From positions 222,545,452-222,569,927 of the forward strand of contig JBOZIK010000001.1 in NCBI GenBank assembly GCA_051453625.1: a DNA stretch of 24,476 nt, read 5' to 3'. Positions 1-9,870 of the stretch are shown one piece after another (position 1 is the first letter of the stretch; each line of letters begins with the position of its first letter). A program made the translations under genes and the position numbers. The DNA comes from Welwitschia mirabilis (lineage: Eukaryota > Gnetophyta > Gnetopsida > Welwitschiales). Below the pieces are notes generated by a model that had not been told where the DNA came from, did not search any database, and saw nothing but the letters and a program-made list of their open reading frames with translations.

Positions 1-59
1 TAGATTCTTAAAAACATTATTAAGTATTAATTATCTATTTAAGATTACTTAAGAAGTAG

Positions 60-640
60 AATAAGCATGATATAATTAACATAATGATTATTTCAAGGTT
101 AAGATTATCATGGATATAATCAAGTTTATGGTTATTGGATCATTATGATTTTTATAGATATAATTATTTAATAACTAAAATTATCATGAACATAATTACT
201 ACATGGCCATTAAGGTAATCATGAGTGTAATTAATTAATCATTTATGAGTTAGAACCATTATTAAATTCATGATTATTTAAGATTAGGACCATCATATAT
301 ATAATTAAATTCATGACTATTTAAGGATTAGGATTGTTATAAATATACTTAATTTCATTTTTGCTTAGGAAATGGGGATTAACATAAATATAACCAATTT
401 CAAGATGATTAACAAAATAGGATTATGATAGGTATAATTTACTTTATGATTATTAGTTAATTAAGGTAATTATAAATGTAGTTAATTTCATAATTTTTTA
501 TCACTTGGGATTCTTATGAGATAATTAATTCCATAATTACTTTAGGTATAAGCATTATCATGAGTATACTTATTTTTTTCTAGTTAATTAAAACTTAACT
601 TTAGAATGGTTGTAATTAAATTTTTTTAAGTAATTAACAT
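60..640. repeat. Degenerate minisatellite, unit about 44 bp
   Basis: Roughly 13-14 loosely conserved units follow each other, each resembling TTAAGATTATCATGA followed by TATAATTAATTTCATGATTATT. The best units lie between about 97 and 580. The array sits directly inside the primer-binding site of the LTR at 679, so it may be the leader of that minus-strand element. Divergence between units is high and boundaries are approximate. Confidence 0.55.
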
Positions 641-663
641 AAACATGCTTTAAGTTAACCTAA

Positions 664-675
664 GCTCTAATACCA
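664..675 (-). other. Primer-binding site for initiator tRNA-Met (one C-to-T change)
   Basis: On the minus strand this reads TGGTATTAGAGC. The canonical plant LTR-element primer site is TGGTATCAGAGC, so one C has become T. It lies three bases from the TG end of the LTR at 679, the usual spacing, and continues TTAGGTT as in many Ty3/gypsy chromoviruses. Confidence 0.7.
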
Positions 676-678
676 TTA

Positions 679-1166
679 TGTAATACCCTAACTTTAATTA
701 CCCTAATTAATCATAATTTTTTTAAGCATTATTAACTAACATGCATAATAAAACCTAGGATCAAATCCTATCTAGACTCTATTAACCCATTATAAGATTT
801 AAAATAATTATAAGACATAACTATTACTTAAATATAGATCATTTTGGTTTTCATAAAATAATGATGTGAAAATTGTGTCCTATATTTATTTTTAACTTTG
901 TTTTCACCACACAAATATCTTGTATAAAGTTGATGGGATGTTAACTTGTTTTATCACATATAATGAATAAGTTTTAGAATAGTACCTAATCAATATAATA
1001 AAAGGTTGNNNNNNNNNNNNNNNNNNNNNNNNNNNNNNNNNNNNNNNNNNNNNNNNNNNNNNNNNNNNNNNNNNNNNNNNNNNNNNNNNNNNNNNNNNNN
1101 NNNNNNNNNNNNNNNNNNNNNNNNNNNNNNNNNNNNNNNNNNNNNNNNNNNNNNNNNNGTATTACA
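679..1166 (-). mobile_element. LTR of a minus-strand retrotransposon (interrupted by N)
   Basis: The plus strand starts TGTAATACCC beside the primer-binding site and ends GTATTACA right after an N run, giving the expected short terminal inverted repeats (TG...CA). The length would be about 488 bp if the 150 N are correctly sized. Arrangement and primer type suggest the 5' LTR of a Ty3/gypsy element whose interior runs leftward out of the window. No coding domain is visible in the 660 bp to its left. Confidence 0.6.
1009..1158. other. Assembly gap (150 N)
   Basis: The gap lies inside the LTR at 679-1166, so the LTR length is uncertain. Confidence 0.95.
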
Positions 1167-2261
1167 TTAGGTGGATGCATGCTTACAAGTAACTCCTTCT
1201 TTTTTGAAGCATCATAGGATGATGCAACATGATTCTTTAATGCCAAGGGATTGAGATATTAAGTCAAAGTAATTCTATGCATGGGTAGGACAGGATAGTG
1301 ATGATCAAATCCACTTCTATAAGGGTTTGGAAATAAAAGTATAATGCAAACCACCTCGATGATGAAATGCAAGTATGGAGATGAATAATTATTGAGATTA
1401 TTTTGGTTTAGTTGAATGAATACACCATACAAATGTAAGCATACAATATGTGAATATTTAATGTATTTTTTACCTAGTAAAAATAATTCTAATCATCATT
1501 GAGTTCATTTAAAGTAAACAATCATATAAAAGAAAAATAGAATGTATAAGCATCTCTTTGGTTTTTAATAAAAGAGAAATCATACATTTCCAAATTGTAG
1601 TAATGAAAATAAATGAAAGAAAACATTTCTCCATTTTTCTACATTATGGTAATTCTTTTAAATAAAACACATTAATACATTCAAATTCTATTGTAAAAAC
1701 ATGCTCCATTTATCCATTTATAAAACTAAGCTAATTTAAAAACCCCAATTACCATTGCTAAGCATTTATCTCAAAATAATGTTAGGTAAAATACATGCAT
1801 ATTTTATTAGAAAAGATATTAATGGAGCTAATTAATTAGACAACACATCTCTAGAATCATTAAGTAGGCATTGCTAATGTTTATGCATGAAAGAGGAAAA
1901 AAATAAGAGCCTAAATTTTAATAAATAGTATATGAAAAGGATAGAAAAATAAATATGACTTAACTAGAAATCGTATATAATATTTAAACTAGTTTGGTAC
2001 TTACATTACATAATTTTCTATAATTATTAAAAATAATTATAAATTTTTAAGCTTTTAGAAGACATTAAAATTAAAAATTTATAGTTAATTATTTAAAAAT
2101 GTAGAAATAAAATAGAATTGATTTCCTTAAACTAGACTCATTATACTATTCTTAAAAACTAATTTTAATAAATTTTAATTATCTTAGATGTATTTTATAA
2201 ATTCAATATTTAAACTATTAAAACTACCTAAGTTTTAGAATTACCAAACTAATATCCTTCA
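1167..2261. other. AT-rich DNA without recognised genes
   Basis: Non-coding, CpG-poor and rich in short A/T runs. No ORF, tRNA or repeat with clear borders was found. It could be the continuation of the repeat whose next part is duplicated at 2262 and 3185. Confidence 0.4.
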
Positions 2262-3084
2262 CTAAAATGGACATAACTTTTAAATACTTGGAGTTTTTCA
2301 ATGAGTAAATAGTTTTTGGAATGCTTGTTCAATTATATACAAGTTGGACTACTCTATTTTTACCAAAACACTTTGTAAATTCTAAAAACTAAAACCTTTT
2401 GCTTACTGATTTCTACTTATGAATTCTAAGAGATTTTTATAAAATAAATCTTAAAAATTATTTTAATCCTAAAAAAATTACTATTTTAAAACTCTTAACT
2501 TTCTAACATAATTATAGACCTACACAAAAGATTTCATAAAATTTTACTCAGTATTAAATGAGTTATGACTTTCTTAAGTTACTTGACTTAAAAAAATAAA
2601 GGGTAAGTTGTAACTAAACTAAGAACAAGAGAAATCATACTAATTTATACAAATAAAATAAATTAGATTGACTATGAATTTGTATTGTGAATAAATAAAA
2701 CATAGTTATATATATACTATAAAATTAATTTAGTATAATAAATAATGCATTAATACTATGAGGCTTAAGATTTTCTGAGAAAGAGTGCCTAGCCTAAATA
2801 GATTGTTGAGGATCAGACTCATTCACCCTAATAAGACTCTAATAAAAATATGATATAAGATGCATTTAAACAATAATATAATGAAATACAATATGGGTAC
2901 TCAAAATCATAGTGAACCCCCTGGTCACTTGGCCAAAGTATCCATTAGACACATAGAAGCTAAGCATGTTAAGAGGTCCTTCAACTCTCTCCCTTATCTT
3001 AGTATACACCAATGGGAGGGAAGAAAATATATACATAACCATTGGTAGATCCATTAACTAAGCATGTAAAGATATCATTGAAAT
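2262..3084. repeat. 825-bp repeat, copy A
   Basis: It begins CTAAAATGGACATAACTTTT and runs to the edge of the following N gap. It aligns along its whole length with 3185-4011, with many substitutions and small indels (clearly below 90% identity by eye). The ACATAACTTTT motif is common in plant LTRs, so an LTR origin is plausible but unproven. The open stretches on both strands at 2860-3054 match nothing known. Confidence 0.7.
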
Positions 3085-3184
3085 NNNNNNNNNNNNNNNN
3101 NNNNNNNNNNNNNNNNNNNNNNNNNNNNNNNNNNNNNNNNNNNNNNNNNNNNNNNNNNNNNNNNNNNNNNNNNNNNNNNNNNNN
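3085..3184. other. Assembly gap (100 N)
   Basis: Exactly 100 N, a common placeholder for unknown length, placed precisely between the two copies of the 825-bp repeat. Confidence 0.95.
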
Positions 3185-4046
3185 CTAAAATGGACATAAC
3201 TTTTAATCTACTTTGCATTTTTTAATGAGTAAATACTTTTTTGAAAGATTATTCAATGCCCGACAAGTTCTACTACTCCATTTTTTCTTATAACTCTCAA
3301 GAAATTCTAGAAACTGAAAGTTTTTTCTTGCTATTTTCTGCTTATAAATTCTGAGATATTTTTATAAAATAAATTTTAACAATTATTTAGGCCCTATAAA
3401 AATTACTTTTTAAAAATTTTAACTTATTAATATTTCTAAACCTACAAAAAAAATTCATTGAATTTTACTTAGTATTAAATAAGTTATGACTTCTTTAAAT
3501 TGCTTAACTTAAACACAGTAAAGGGTAAACTTTAACTAAACTAGAATAAGAGAAATCATACTAATTTACAAAAATACAATCAACTAGATTGACTATGAAT
3601 TTATATTATAAATAAATAAAATATAATTAAAAGTATTATAAACTTAATTTAATATAATAAATAATGCATCATTACCATGAGCCTTAGGATTTTCTGAGGA
3701 GGAGTGCTTAGCCAAAATAGATTCTTGAGGATCAGACTCATTTACCTTAATAATACTCTAAGGAAAATATAATATAAGATGCATTTAGATAATATACAAT
3801 GAAACATAACATGGTATCCAAAATCATAGTGAATCCCTTGGTCACTTGGCCAAAATATCCATTAGACATGTAGAAGCTAAGCATGTTAAGGGGTCCCTCA
3901 ACTCTCTTCCTTATCTCATTCTACGCTAATAGGAGGGAATATATATATATATATATATATATATAACCATTGGTAACCCATCAAATAAGCATATAAATAG
4001 ATCCCTCAAATCTCTCCATTATCTTAGTATCATCCAATGAGAGGGA
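3185..4046. repeat. 825-bp repeat, copy B, with nested 59-bp duplication
   Basis: This is the direct-orientation partner of 2262-3084 and starts at the first base after the gap. Near its right end, a segment at 3880-3938 (AGCATG to GAGGGA) recurs in diverged form at 3988-4046, offset 108 bp. An (AT)n tract lies between the two. Confidence 0.7.
3939..3965. repeat. (AT)n microsatellite
   Basis: About 13 AT units. Copy A of the surrounding repeat has only a short AAAATATATACATA at the same place, so the tract expanded after the two copies separated. Confidence 0.9.
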
Positions 4047-4176
4047 AAATGCAAATCATATGCATAGGCCTAGTACAAGAAATGGAGCTAAAATTCATAC
4101 AACAAGAATCTATGGGAGGAAGAAGATTTATTATCCTTGAACAAGATTGAAAAAGTGCTAAGATCTAAGATCTTAT

Positions 4177-4231
4177 CTCCAAGCTTTTAAGCTCCAAGCT
4201 ATAAACTCCAAGCTCTAAGCTCTAACTCCAC
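4177..4231. repeat. Short tandem repeat, 14-15 bp unit
   Basis: Three units of CTCCAAGCTNTAAR (4177-4191, 4192-4205, 4206-4219) are followed by partial ones (CTCTAA, CTCCA). No coding sense is apparent. Confidence 0.8.
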
Positions 4232-4259
4232 ATTCAACAGGAAGAAAGATTGAAAAGAA

Positions 4260-4865
4260 NNNNNNNNNNNNNNNNNNNNNNNNNNNNNNNNNNNNNNNNN
4301 NNNNNNNNNNNNNNNNNNNNNNNNNNNNNNNNNNNNNNNNNNNNNNNNNNNNNNNNNNNNNNNNNNNNNNNNNNNNNNNNNNNNNNNNNNNNNNNNNNNN
4401 NNNNNNNNNNNNNNNNNNNNNNNNNNNNNNNNNNNNNNNNNNNNNNNNNNNNNNNNNNNNNNNNNNNNNNNNNNNNNNNNNNNNNNNNNNNNNNNNNNNN
4501 NNNNNNNNNNNNNNNNNNNNNNNNNNNNNNNNNNNNNNNNNNNNNNNNNNNNNNNNNNNNNNNNNNNNNNNNNNNNNNNNNNNNNNNNNNNNNNNNNNNN
4601 NNNNNNNNNNNNNNNNNNNNNNNNNNNNNNNNNNNNNNNNNNNNNNNNNNNNNNNNNNNNNNNNNNNNNNNNNNNNNNNNNNNNNNNNNNNNNNNNNNNN
4701 NNNNNNNNNNNNNNNNNNNNNNNNNNNNNNNNNNNNNNNNNNNNNNNNNNNNNNNNNNNNNNNNNNNNNNNNNNNNNNNNNNNNNNNNNNNNNNNNNNNN
4801 NNNNNNNNNNNNNNNNNNNNNNNNNNNNNNNNNNNNNNNNNNNNNNNNNNNNNNNNNNNNNNNNN
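4260..4865. other. Assembly gap (606 N)
   Basis: Unsequenced. The flanks show no shared sequence. The open frames that run through it on both strands are artefacts of N. Confidence 0.95.
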
Positions 4866-4981
4866 GGAATAAGAGAGAGTGCTCAATTTCTAGATAGATG
4901 GCATACCAAAGGTCCTTGATATAATTGATTAAATATATTCTACATCATTTTATACATAATATAAGAAAATATCTTTTAATT

Positions 4982-5234
4982 AATAAGATTTATAAATAAT
5001 AAGTTAGATGGACTTGTTGAAAAGTGATATTAACATGTATGACAATGATAAGATTGATCAATAACAAGTTGGATAGACCTTATGTAAAAGTGATTTGGAA
5101 ATGTGAATGACAATGATAAGATTAATCAATAACAGGTTAGATGAGCTTGTGTAAAAATCACATTAACAAGATTAATCAATGAGAAGTTGTAAGAGCTTAT
5201 GTAAGAGGTGAAAGTGATGTATGAATGACAAAAG
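4982..5234. repeat. Minisatellite of about 67 bp, four units
   Basis: Units start with (AT)AAGATTNATCAATAA near 4982, 5048, 5116 and 5167, and typically end GTGAATGACAATG. The third unit is shorter (about 51 bp) through an internal deletion. The last unit ends GTATGAATGACA. Confidence 0.75.
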
Positions 5235-5236
5235 GA

Positions 5237-6139
5237 ATCTTATTTATAACTCATGTACCTAATTTGAGGTGAGTAATATTTTTACTTTAATTAACAAGAT
5301 TAATTACATGCATCATTTTCTCATGCTAGTTCCTTCTTAATCCTTTATAGGCTCATAATAAATCCAAAACATATTTAAAATGCATTGGAAGAAAAAATTC
5401 ACCAATTTCGAAATTATCATGTGAAATAACAAGAAAAATAATATTTTATGCATAAATTACTTCCACAAATATCAATAAGGATAAAAGTCATGATAGAATA
5501 AATTCTACTCATTTATTCTTTTGATCTATGAATAAGAGTGCATGTCCTTACTCATATATTTATACTCTTCATAATCCTTCATATCAATAATACAAATTAC
5601 AAGAAAGGAATGGTATAATTGAATGTAAGAAATAATGTCGTAATGGGTTGTAAAAAAATGTCATAATTGAATGTAAGAAATGTCATAGTTGAACATACTT
5701 CTCTTAGTTATTATTTTTTCTCTTTTACCAAGTAATTTTAGCTTTTTTTAAAATTTAAATAAGACACATGAATAAATGATTAAAATAAATATATCACATG
5801 CCCTTTTTTGGTAGGCATCATTTTACATCTTTATATGGATTTTTTAATTTAACTGCTTAATCATAAAAATGACTTACCTAATCATAAATAGGTTTATTTA
5901 GTATAAAATTCCTATTATTATTATTATAACTTGAAATAATAAAATTGCCCAAAACTAAAATTAAATAATTAAGTAACCTTATGGGTATCTATAATATTTA
6001 AAATGTAATACATTATTGATTCTAGGGCTACATATAGATTCTCACTAGGAAAAAAATGAATTTTCATGGAAATTAAGATCAAAACGTATTACATAGTTTA
6101 TAAACTCTTGTAATTGTTAATTAAAGTTTATAAAATATG
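5237..6139. other. AT-rich DNA without recognised genes
   Basis: No ORF of note and no recognised motif. It lies beyond the broken end of the Ty3/gypsy element, so it may be older flanking DNA or an unrecognised later insertion that cut that element. Confidence 0.35.
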
Positions 6140-6490
6140 GGTTATAACATCTTCGCTATCTATGCAAACCTAGTTATAACTATTATATCCATCTAAAAAG
6201 TAATAGAAAGAATATCCCTGAATTCCACCAAGTATTTTGTCAAGGAAGGGGAGAGGACATTGATCTTTTCTTATGACTTCATTTAGTTTTCTAAAATTTA
6301 TACAGGCTCTTCATTTCCCACCCTTTTTTGGTATTACAGTCAAGGGACTAATCCTTTCACTATTTGATATAGTGTAAATGATTCCAGCATTTATTAACTT
6401 AATAATTTCATCTTTATATACTTGTTTAAGTGTCAGATTTAATATTCCTTATGGTTACTTAATAGGTTTTGCATTTTCCTCAAGATAGAT
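6140..6490 (-). pseudogene. Ty3/gypsy reverse transcriptase, N-terminal part
   Basis: The minus strand gives EENAKPIK, LKQVYKDEIIKLINAGIIY, LTVIPKKGGK, FRKLNEVIRKDQCPLPFLDK and YYFLDGYNSYN (the LDGY motif near 6186-6197 holds the first catalytic Asp). Stops replace Gln and Trp codons. The YxDD motif and everything after it are absent because the element ends near 6140. Confidence 0.85.
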
Positions 6491-6959
6491 TTTATGCTGA
6501 ATGATAGAAGAAGGAATGATAGATAAATCTTGATGAGATCAAGCTAAAGCACAAATTTTAAAAGTCAAAAGTAATATTAATGTTGAACTTTTATTTAGGT
6601 AAAAGATTTTCATTGATTATAAGAGGTTTGTTTCGATCATCATAGAGAAAAAATATTTTAATCCACTAGGAATATTTTTCAAATTCAAACTAAAATTTTT
6701 AGTTTCTAGATCATGTAGTAAACGATCTTCCTTAAAGTACGAGTTTTTATTAAATAGTTAGACTTCCTTAAAATTCAAGGATTCTATTTCTTCTTCATTT
6801 GGATCTAAAAGGTCATGCCCAAAGTTGGATGCATTAAATGCTTCTAAGTTCTTAATCTCAAGTGGATCATCATAAAGTTTAGATTCATCTAATTTCAGTC
6901 ATCTTTCTTTAAGAGGACGATGTTGAAGGAATAAAGTTGATTTGATTTTATCTTCTATA

Positions 6960-7430
6960 TCCCATTCATTTCGTAGGTATTTCTTAGTAGCATCAAAAAC
7001 TCTAATCAAAAACTTATTATTTCCTAAATGACACTCTATCATCCCAATTCTTATGTTAATAATGTAATAACTATTGTGTATAAGGCCCATTATAGAAGTA
7101 ATAGAAAACCTTTATTCTATTCAACTTCTATGACAACCACATCTACCAGGGAGCATGCCTCTTCAATTTGGATTACTAAATCTTTGATGACCCCAAAGGG
7201 TTTCTTAATTGAAGTGTTTACTAAATCTAAGAGAATTCAAGTAGGCTCTATTCTATCTTTCAAACCAAGCCTCTTCCAAATGTGTAAAGGCATGATATTA
7301 ACACTTACTTTAATATCAATTAAAACTCTTCTGATCTTTTTATTTCTCTCTAATGTGACACTCACTGTTGTCACCTCCAGATGTATAAATTTTGGAGATT
7401 TTCATAATACTAAGTTAGTAAGGAATTAAG
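6960..7430 (-). pseudogene. Ty3/gypsy aspartic protease remnant
   Basis: The minus strand reads RRVLIDIKVSVNIMPLHIW. Related elements have D(S/G)G-S-SVNIMPL here, so the catalytic Asp remains but the following Gly is lost. Further on, VIQIEEACSLVDVVVIEVE and GMIECHLGNNKFLIRVFDA match the usual continuation. In-frame stops are present (for example after RIEPT), so it is inactive. Confidence 0.7.
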
Positions 7431-8099
7431 GTAAAAAGAATTTACTGGGAATAACTCATTTTTATTTTCTTGTTGTTAAGTCTTTTCCTAGATTTAAGTA
7501 CCCTAGATTTTATTGCAAAAGACTCCAAAAGGATAAGTTAATGCTTACATTTTTCATCAAGATTTTAAGATGTTCATTAAAAGTTGAATGAGTGTTAAGC
7601 CTATCAAGTCAACGGGTAGCTAGTTTTTTTTCTAATTATTGTAAAGAATTTTTTTTTAACCTTTACCAAGATAAGAGAAGTTGTAATTTTCTAATATTTT
7701 AATGTGTTCTTCTTCCTTATCATTTCTAGTATTATTTCAGGAGGTTAATGCTTCATAAGAAGAAGGGTTTGTTTCTTGAACACTTCATGTTATGACCTTA
7801 TAATCTCTTCTCATTTTATTAGGGTTTAATAGAGGTTATATTACTAATAATCCTTGTGATCTTTGATTTATCGACATTGTTTGTTGAAGGGTATCTATTA
7901 AGTTATCAAGTTTGGCATTTGCCTTCTCTAAGCTGGAGTTTGTCTTTTCTTATGATTTCCTAAGTTCATCTATAAAGCTTGTAAGTGAATTATTTGAATG
8001 TTGAAAGTTAAATGAACTTGGTTGAAAGTTTAAATTTTTAAATTAGTTTTTAAAAGGTTGAAAATTATTTTAAAAATTTTTAAATTTATTTTCGAAGGT

Positions 8100-9306
8100 T
8101 TGTGTATTCAACCTAGGTTGTGCCTAATTCTGATTTCTAAAGTTTGCAAATTTTTTATTAAAAGCATAAACTTCTTTATGTATTTTGTCTTTATAGATTG
8201 GTAAAGTGGACAATCCTTAGTAATGTAATAATTGTAATTTTCCTTACATAAGTTACATTTTGGCACAACATTCTTCTCAGTTGCTGATTTCGCATCTAAA
8301 GACATTTTAGTATACTTCTTTAGAGTTGTTATAAAATCTTTAATTAAATTTATAGGGTTATCTTCTACTCATTTTCTTATTTAACCTCTTTTAAATCTTT
8401 AATGAGTTATCCTATAGTTAGTTTTATTTTAATGTTGGCCAAGTTTGACTTACCTCTACAAGTTATTCTAATGTTTTTAAAGAATTTTTTGATGTAAGGT
8501 TCATAAGGTTTCTACCACAAGATAAGTCTATGAGTTATTTTGTTTATTGGTTCATCCCATTATAAGAGTAGTTAACTAGTTCTTCTAATGTAAAAGTATC
8601 TATTGGATTAAAGTGAATGGCAATGAAGAAGCGTTTGTATGTGGAAGTGTAATCCTCGTTTAGTTGTTATTGAAAGTTTGTTACTTCTTTTTTTTGCTTC
8701 ACTTTTGAATATTTTAATGAAGGCCTCCTGGACTTGATTCCAATACTTTAAAATTTTATGGGGTATAGTTTTTAGCTAGAGTTTTACTTTATCATTCAAC
8801 ATCATAAGAAAAATAACCATGTATGTTTGATCACTAATCCTTTTCTTTCCATTCCTAGAGGTAAGAAGTAACTATTTTATGTCTGTAATGTGTTGGAGGA
8901 AATCCTTATCATGTTTACCACTAAATATTGAATAAGCATGTAGGGTCTTTAACTCAACATCATCTCTTGAGGGTAAAATTAAAGGAATTTGAATTTCTCA
9001 TTTCTTATTTGCTATCAATTCCTTCAAGCTAAAGTTTGCATTCAGACTAGGAGTTGAAGACCCTACAACTTGTTTTTACTTTTGTATAGTTCTCAACGTT
9101 GTAAAATTACCTTCTTCTAGATTATCTTCTAAAAAAATTTCTTAAACGGAATAAGACTCAAAAAAAAAAAAAAAAAAACTTAGAAGAAATATGTATGCAC
9201 CTAATGATTGTTTTTCTAATTCGATTTTAAAGTTGACTAGTTCTTCTCTAATTTTGTCTTTCATTATTGGCCTTTCTCTTTAATACTTCTTTCCTGGATT
9301 GACCAT
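8100..9306 (-). pseudogene. Ty3/gypsy gag remnant
   Basis: A possible start ATG lies at 9306. Recognisable pieces include LKELIANKK followed by IQIPLILPSRDDVELKTLHAYSIFSGKHDKD-type sequence (about 9050-8900), WNQVQEAFIKIF (about 8740-8700) and a broken zinc knuckle (CNLC then KDCP, about 8255-8205), in which the usual histidine is replaced. There are several stops. A run of 19 A (T in the coding sense) at 9160-9178 interrupts the reading. Gag would have formed the virus-like particle. Confidence 0.65.
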
Positions 9307-9309
9307 GTT

Positions 9310-9850
9310 ACAACATCTTGTAAATAGAAAATAATAGAAAATAAAATAAAAAATAACTAATAGTCATACTGACTATCGTGGGAATAACAAGGGGGATGAC
9401 AAACACAAAAAGAAGAAAATAGAAATTTAGCAGAACAAAAAGCCAAAATCTAGAAAAAACACACAGACTATCATTCTTCTAGTTGTGTGGATAACACAAG
9501 AGATGATGAAAACTAATTATTATTATGCTAACAAGAAATTGTAATCCAAGAACAGAATGAAAGTGAATATCCATCTTTTCATGGAGACAACAAACAAATG
9601 ACAGAAACTAAAAAACTCATAAAAAACTCACAAATAAAAATTAAAACTAAGAAAACTAGTGCTGTCATTCCCAAGTTCGTGGGACAATAGAGAAGATGAC
9701 AACTATTATTATAGCCTACAAAATCGAAAACTGTGAATAAGAAACCTATAGTTTTTAATCAAAAATAAAATGTTACCATAGATAAATAACCAAATAAAAA
9801 TCTAATTTACTCACCTACATGATAATAATCCTCATGCTCCTCAATAGTTT
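9310..9850 (-). repeat. Gypsy leader with four units of about 97 bp
   Basis: The motif (GACTATC or GTCATTC, GTGGGA, then A/G-rich, ending GATGAC) appears at 9371-9400, 9466-9508, 9569-9604 and 9661-9700, separated by A-rich stretches. Related blocks occur in the LTR at 10550-10588, 10601-10642 and 10711-10754. Confidence 0.6.
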
Positions 9851-9867
9851 TCTTGGTAATGGTGCCA
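9851..9867 (-). other. Primer-binding site, tRNA-Asp-like, heavily deaminated
   Basis: The plus strand reads TCTTGGTAATGGTGCCA. The 3' end of plant tRNA-Asp, as I recall it, is CCCCGGCAACGGCGCCA. Eleven of 17 positions agree and all six differences are C-to-T, three of them at CpG. Athila-type elements commonly use tRNA-Asp. Confidence 0.6.
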
Positions 9868-9870
9868 AGA

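Noticed and set aside
2860-3054. Overlapping 62-codon ORFs on both strands
   Set aside because: They lie inside the 825-bp repeat, and the other copy does not preserve the frame.
4215-4897. Long ORFs on both strands
   Set aside because: They are mostly N; only a few real codons exist at each end.
7028-7429. 133-codon plus-strand ORF
   Set aside because: It lies antisense to the gypsy protease, whose motifs are clear on the minus strand.
8108-8305. 65-codon minus-strand ORF as a separate zinc-finger gene
   Set aside because: The CNLC...KDCP motif fits a decayed gag zinc knuckle in the expected place within the gypsy element.
9160-9178. Poly(A) tail of a retroposed gene
   Set aside because: The 19-A run lies inside the gypsy gag region with no adjacent gene-like sequence or target duplication. 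Slippage is simpler.
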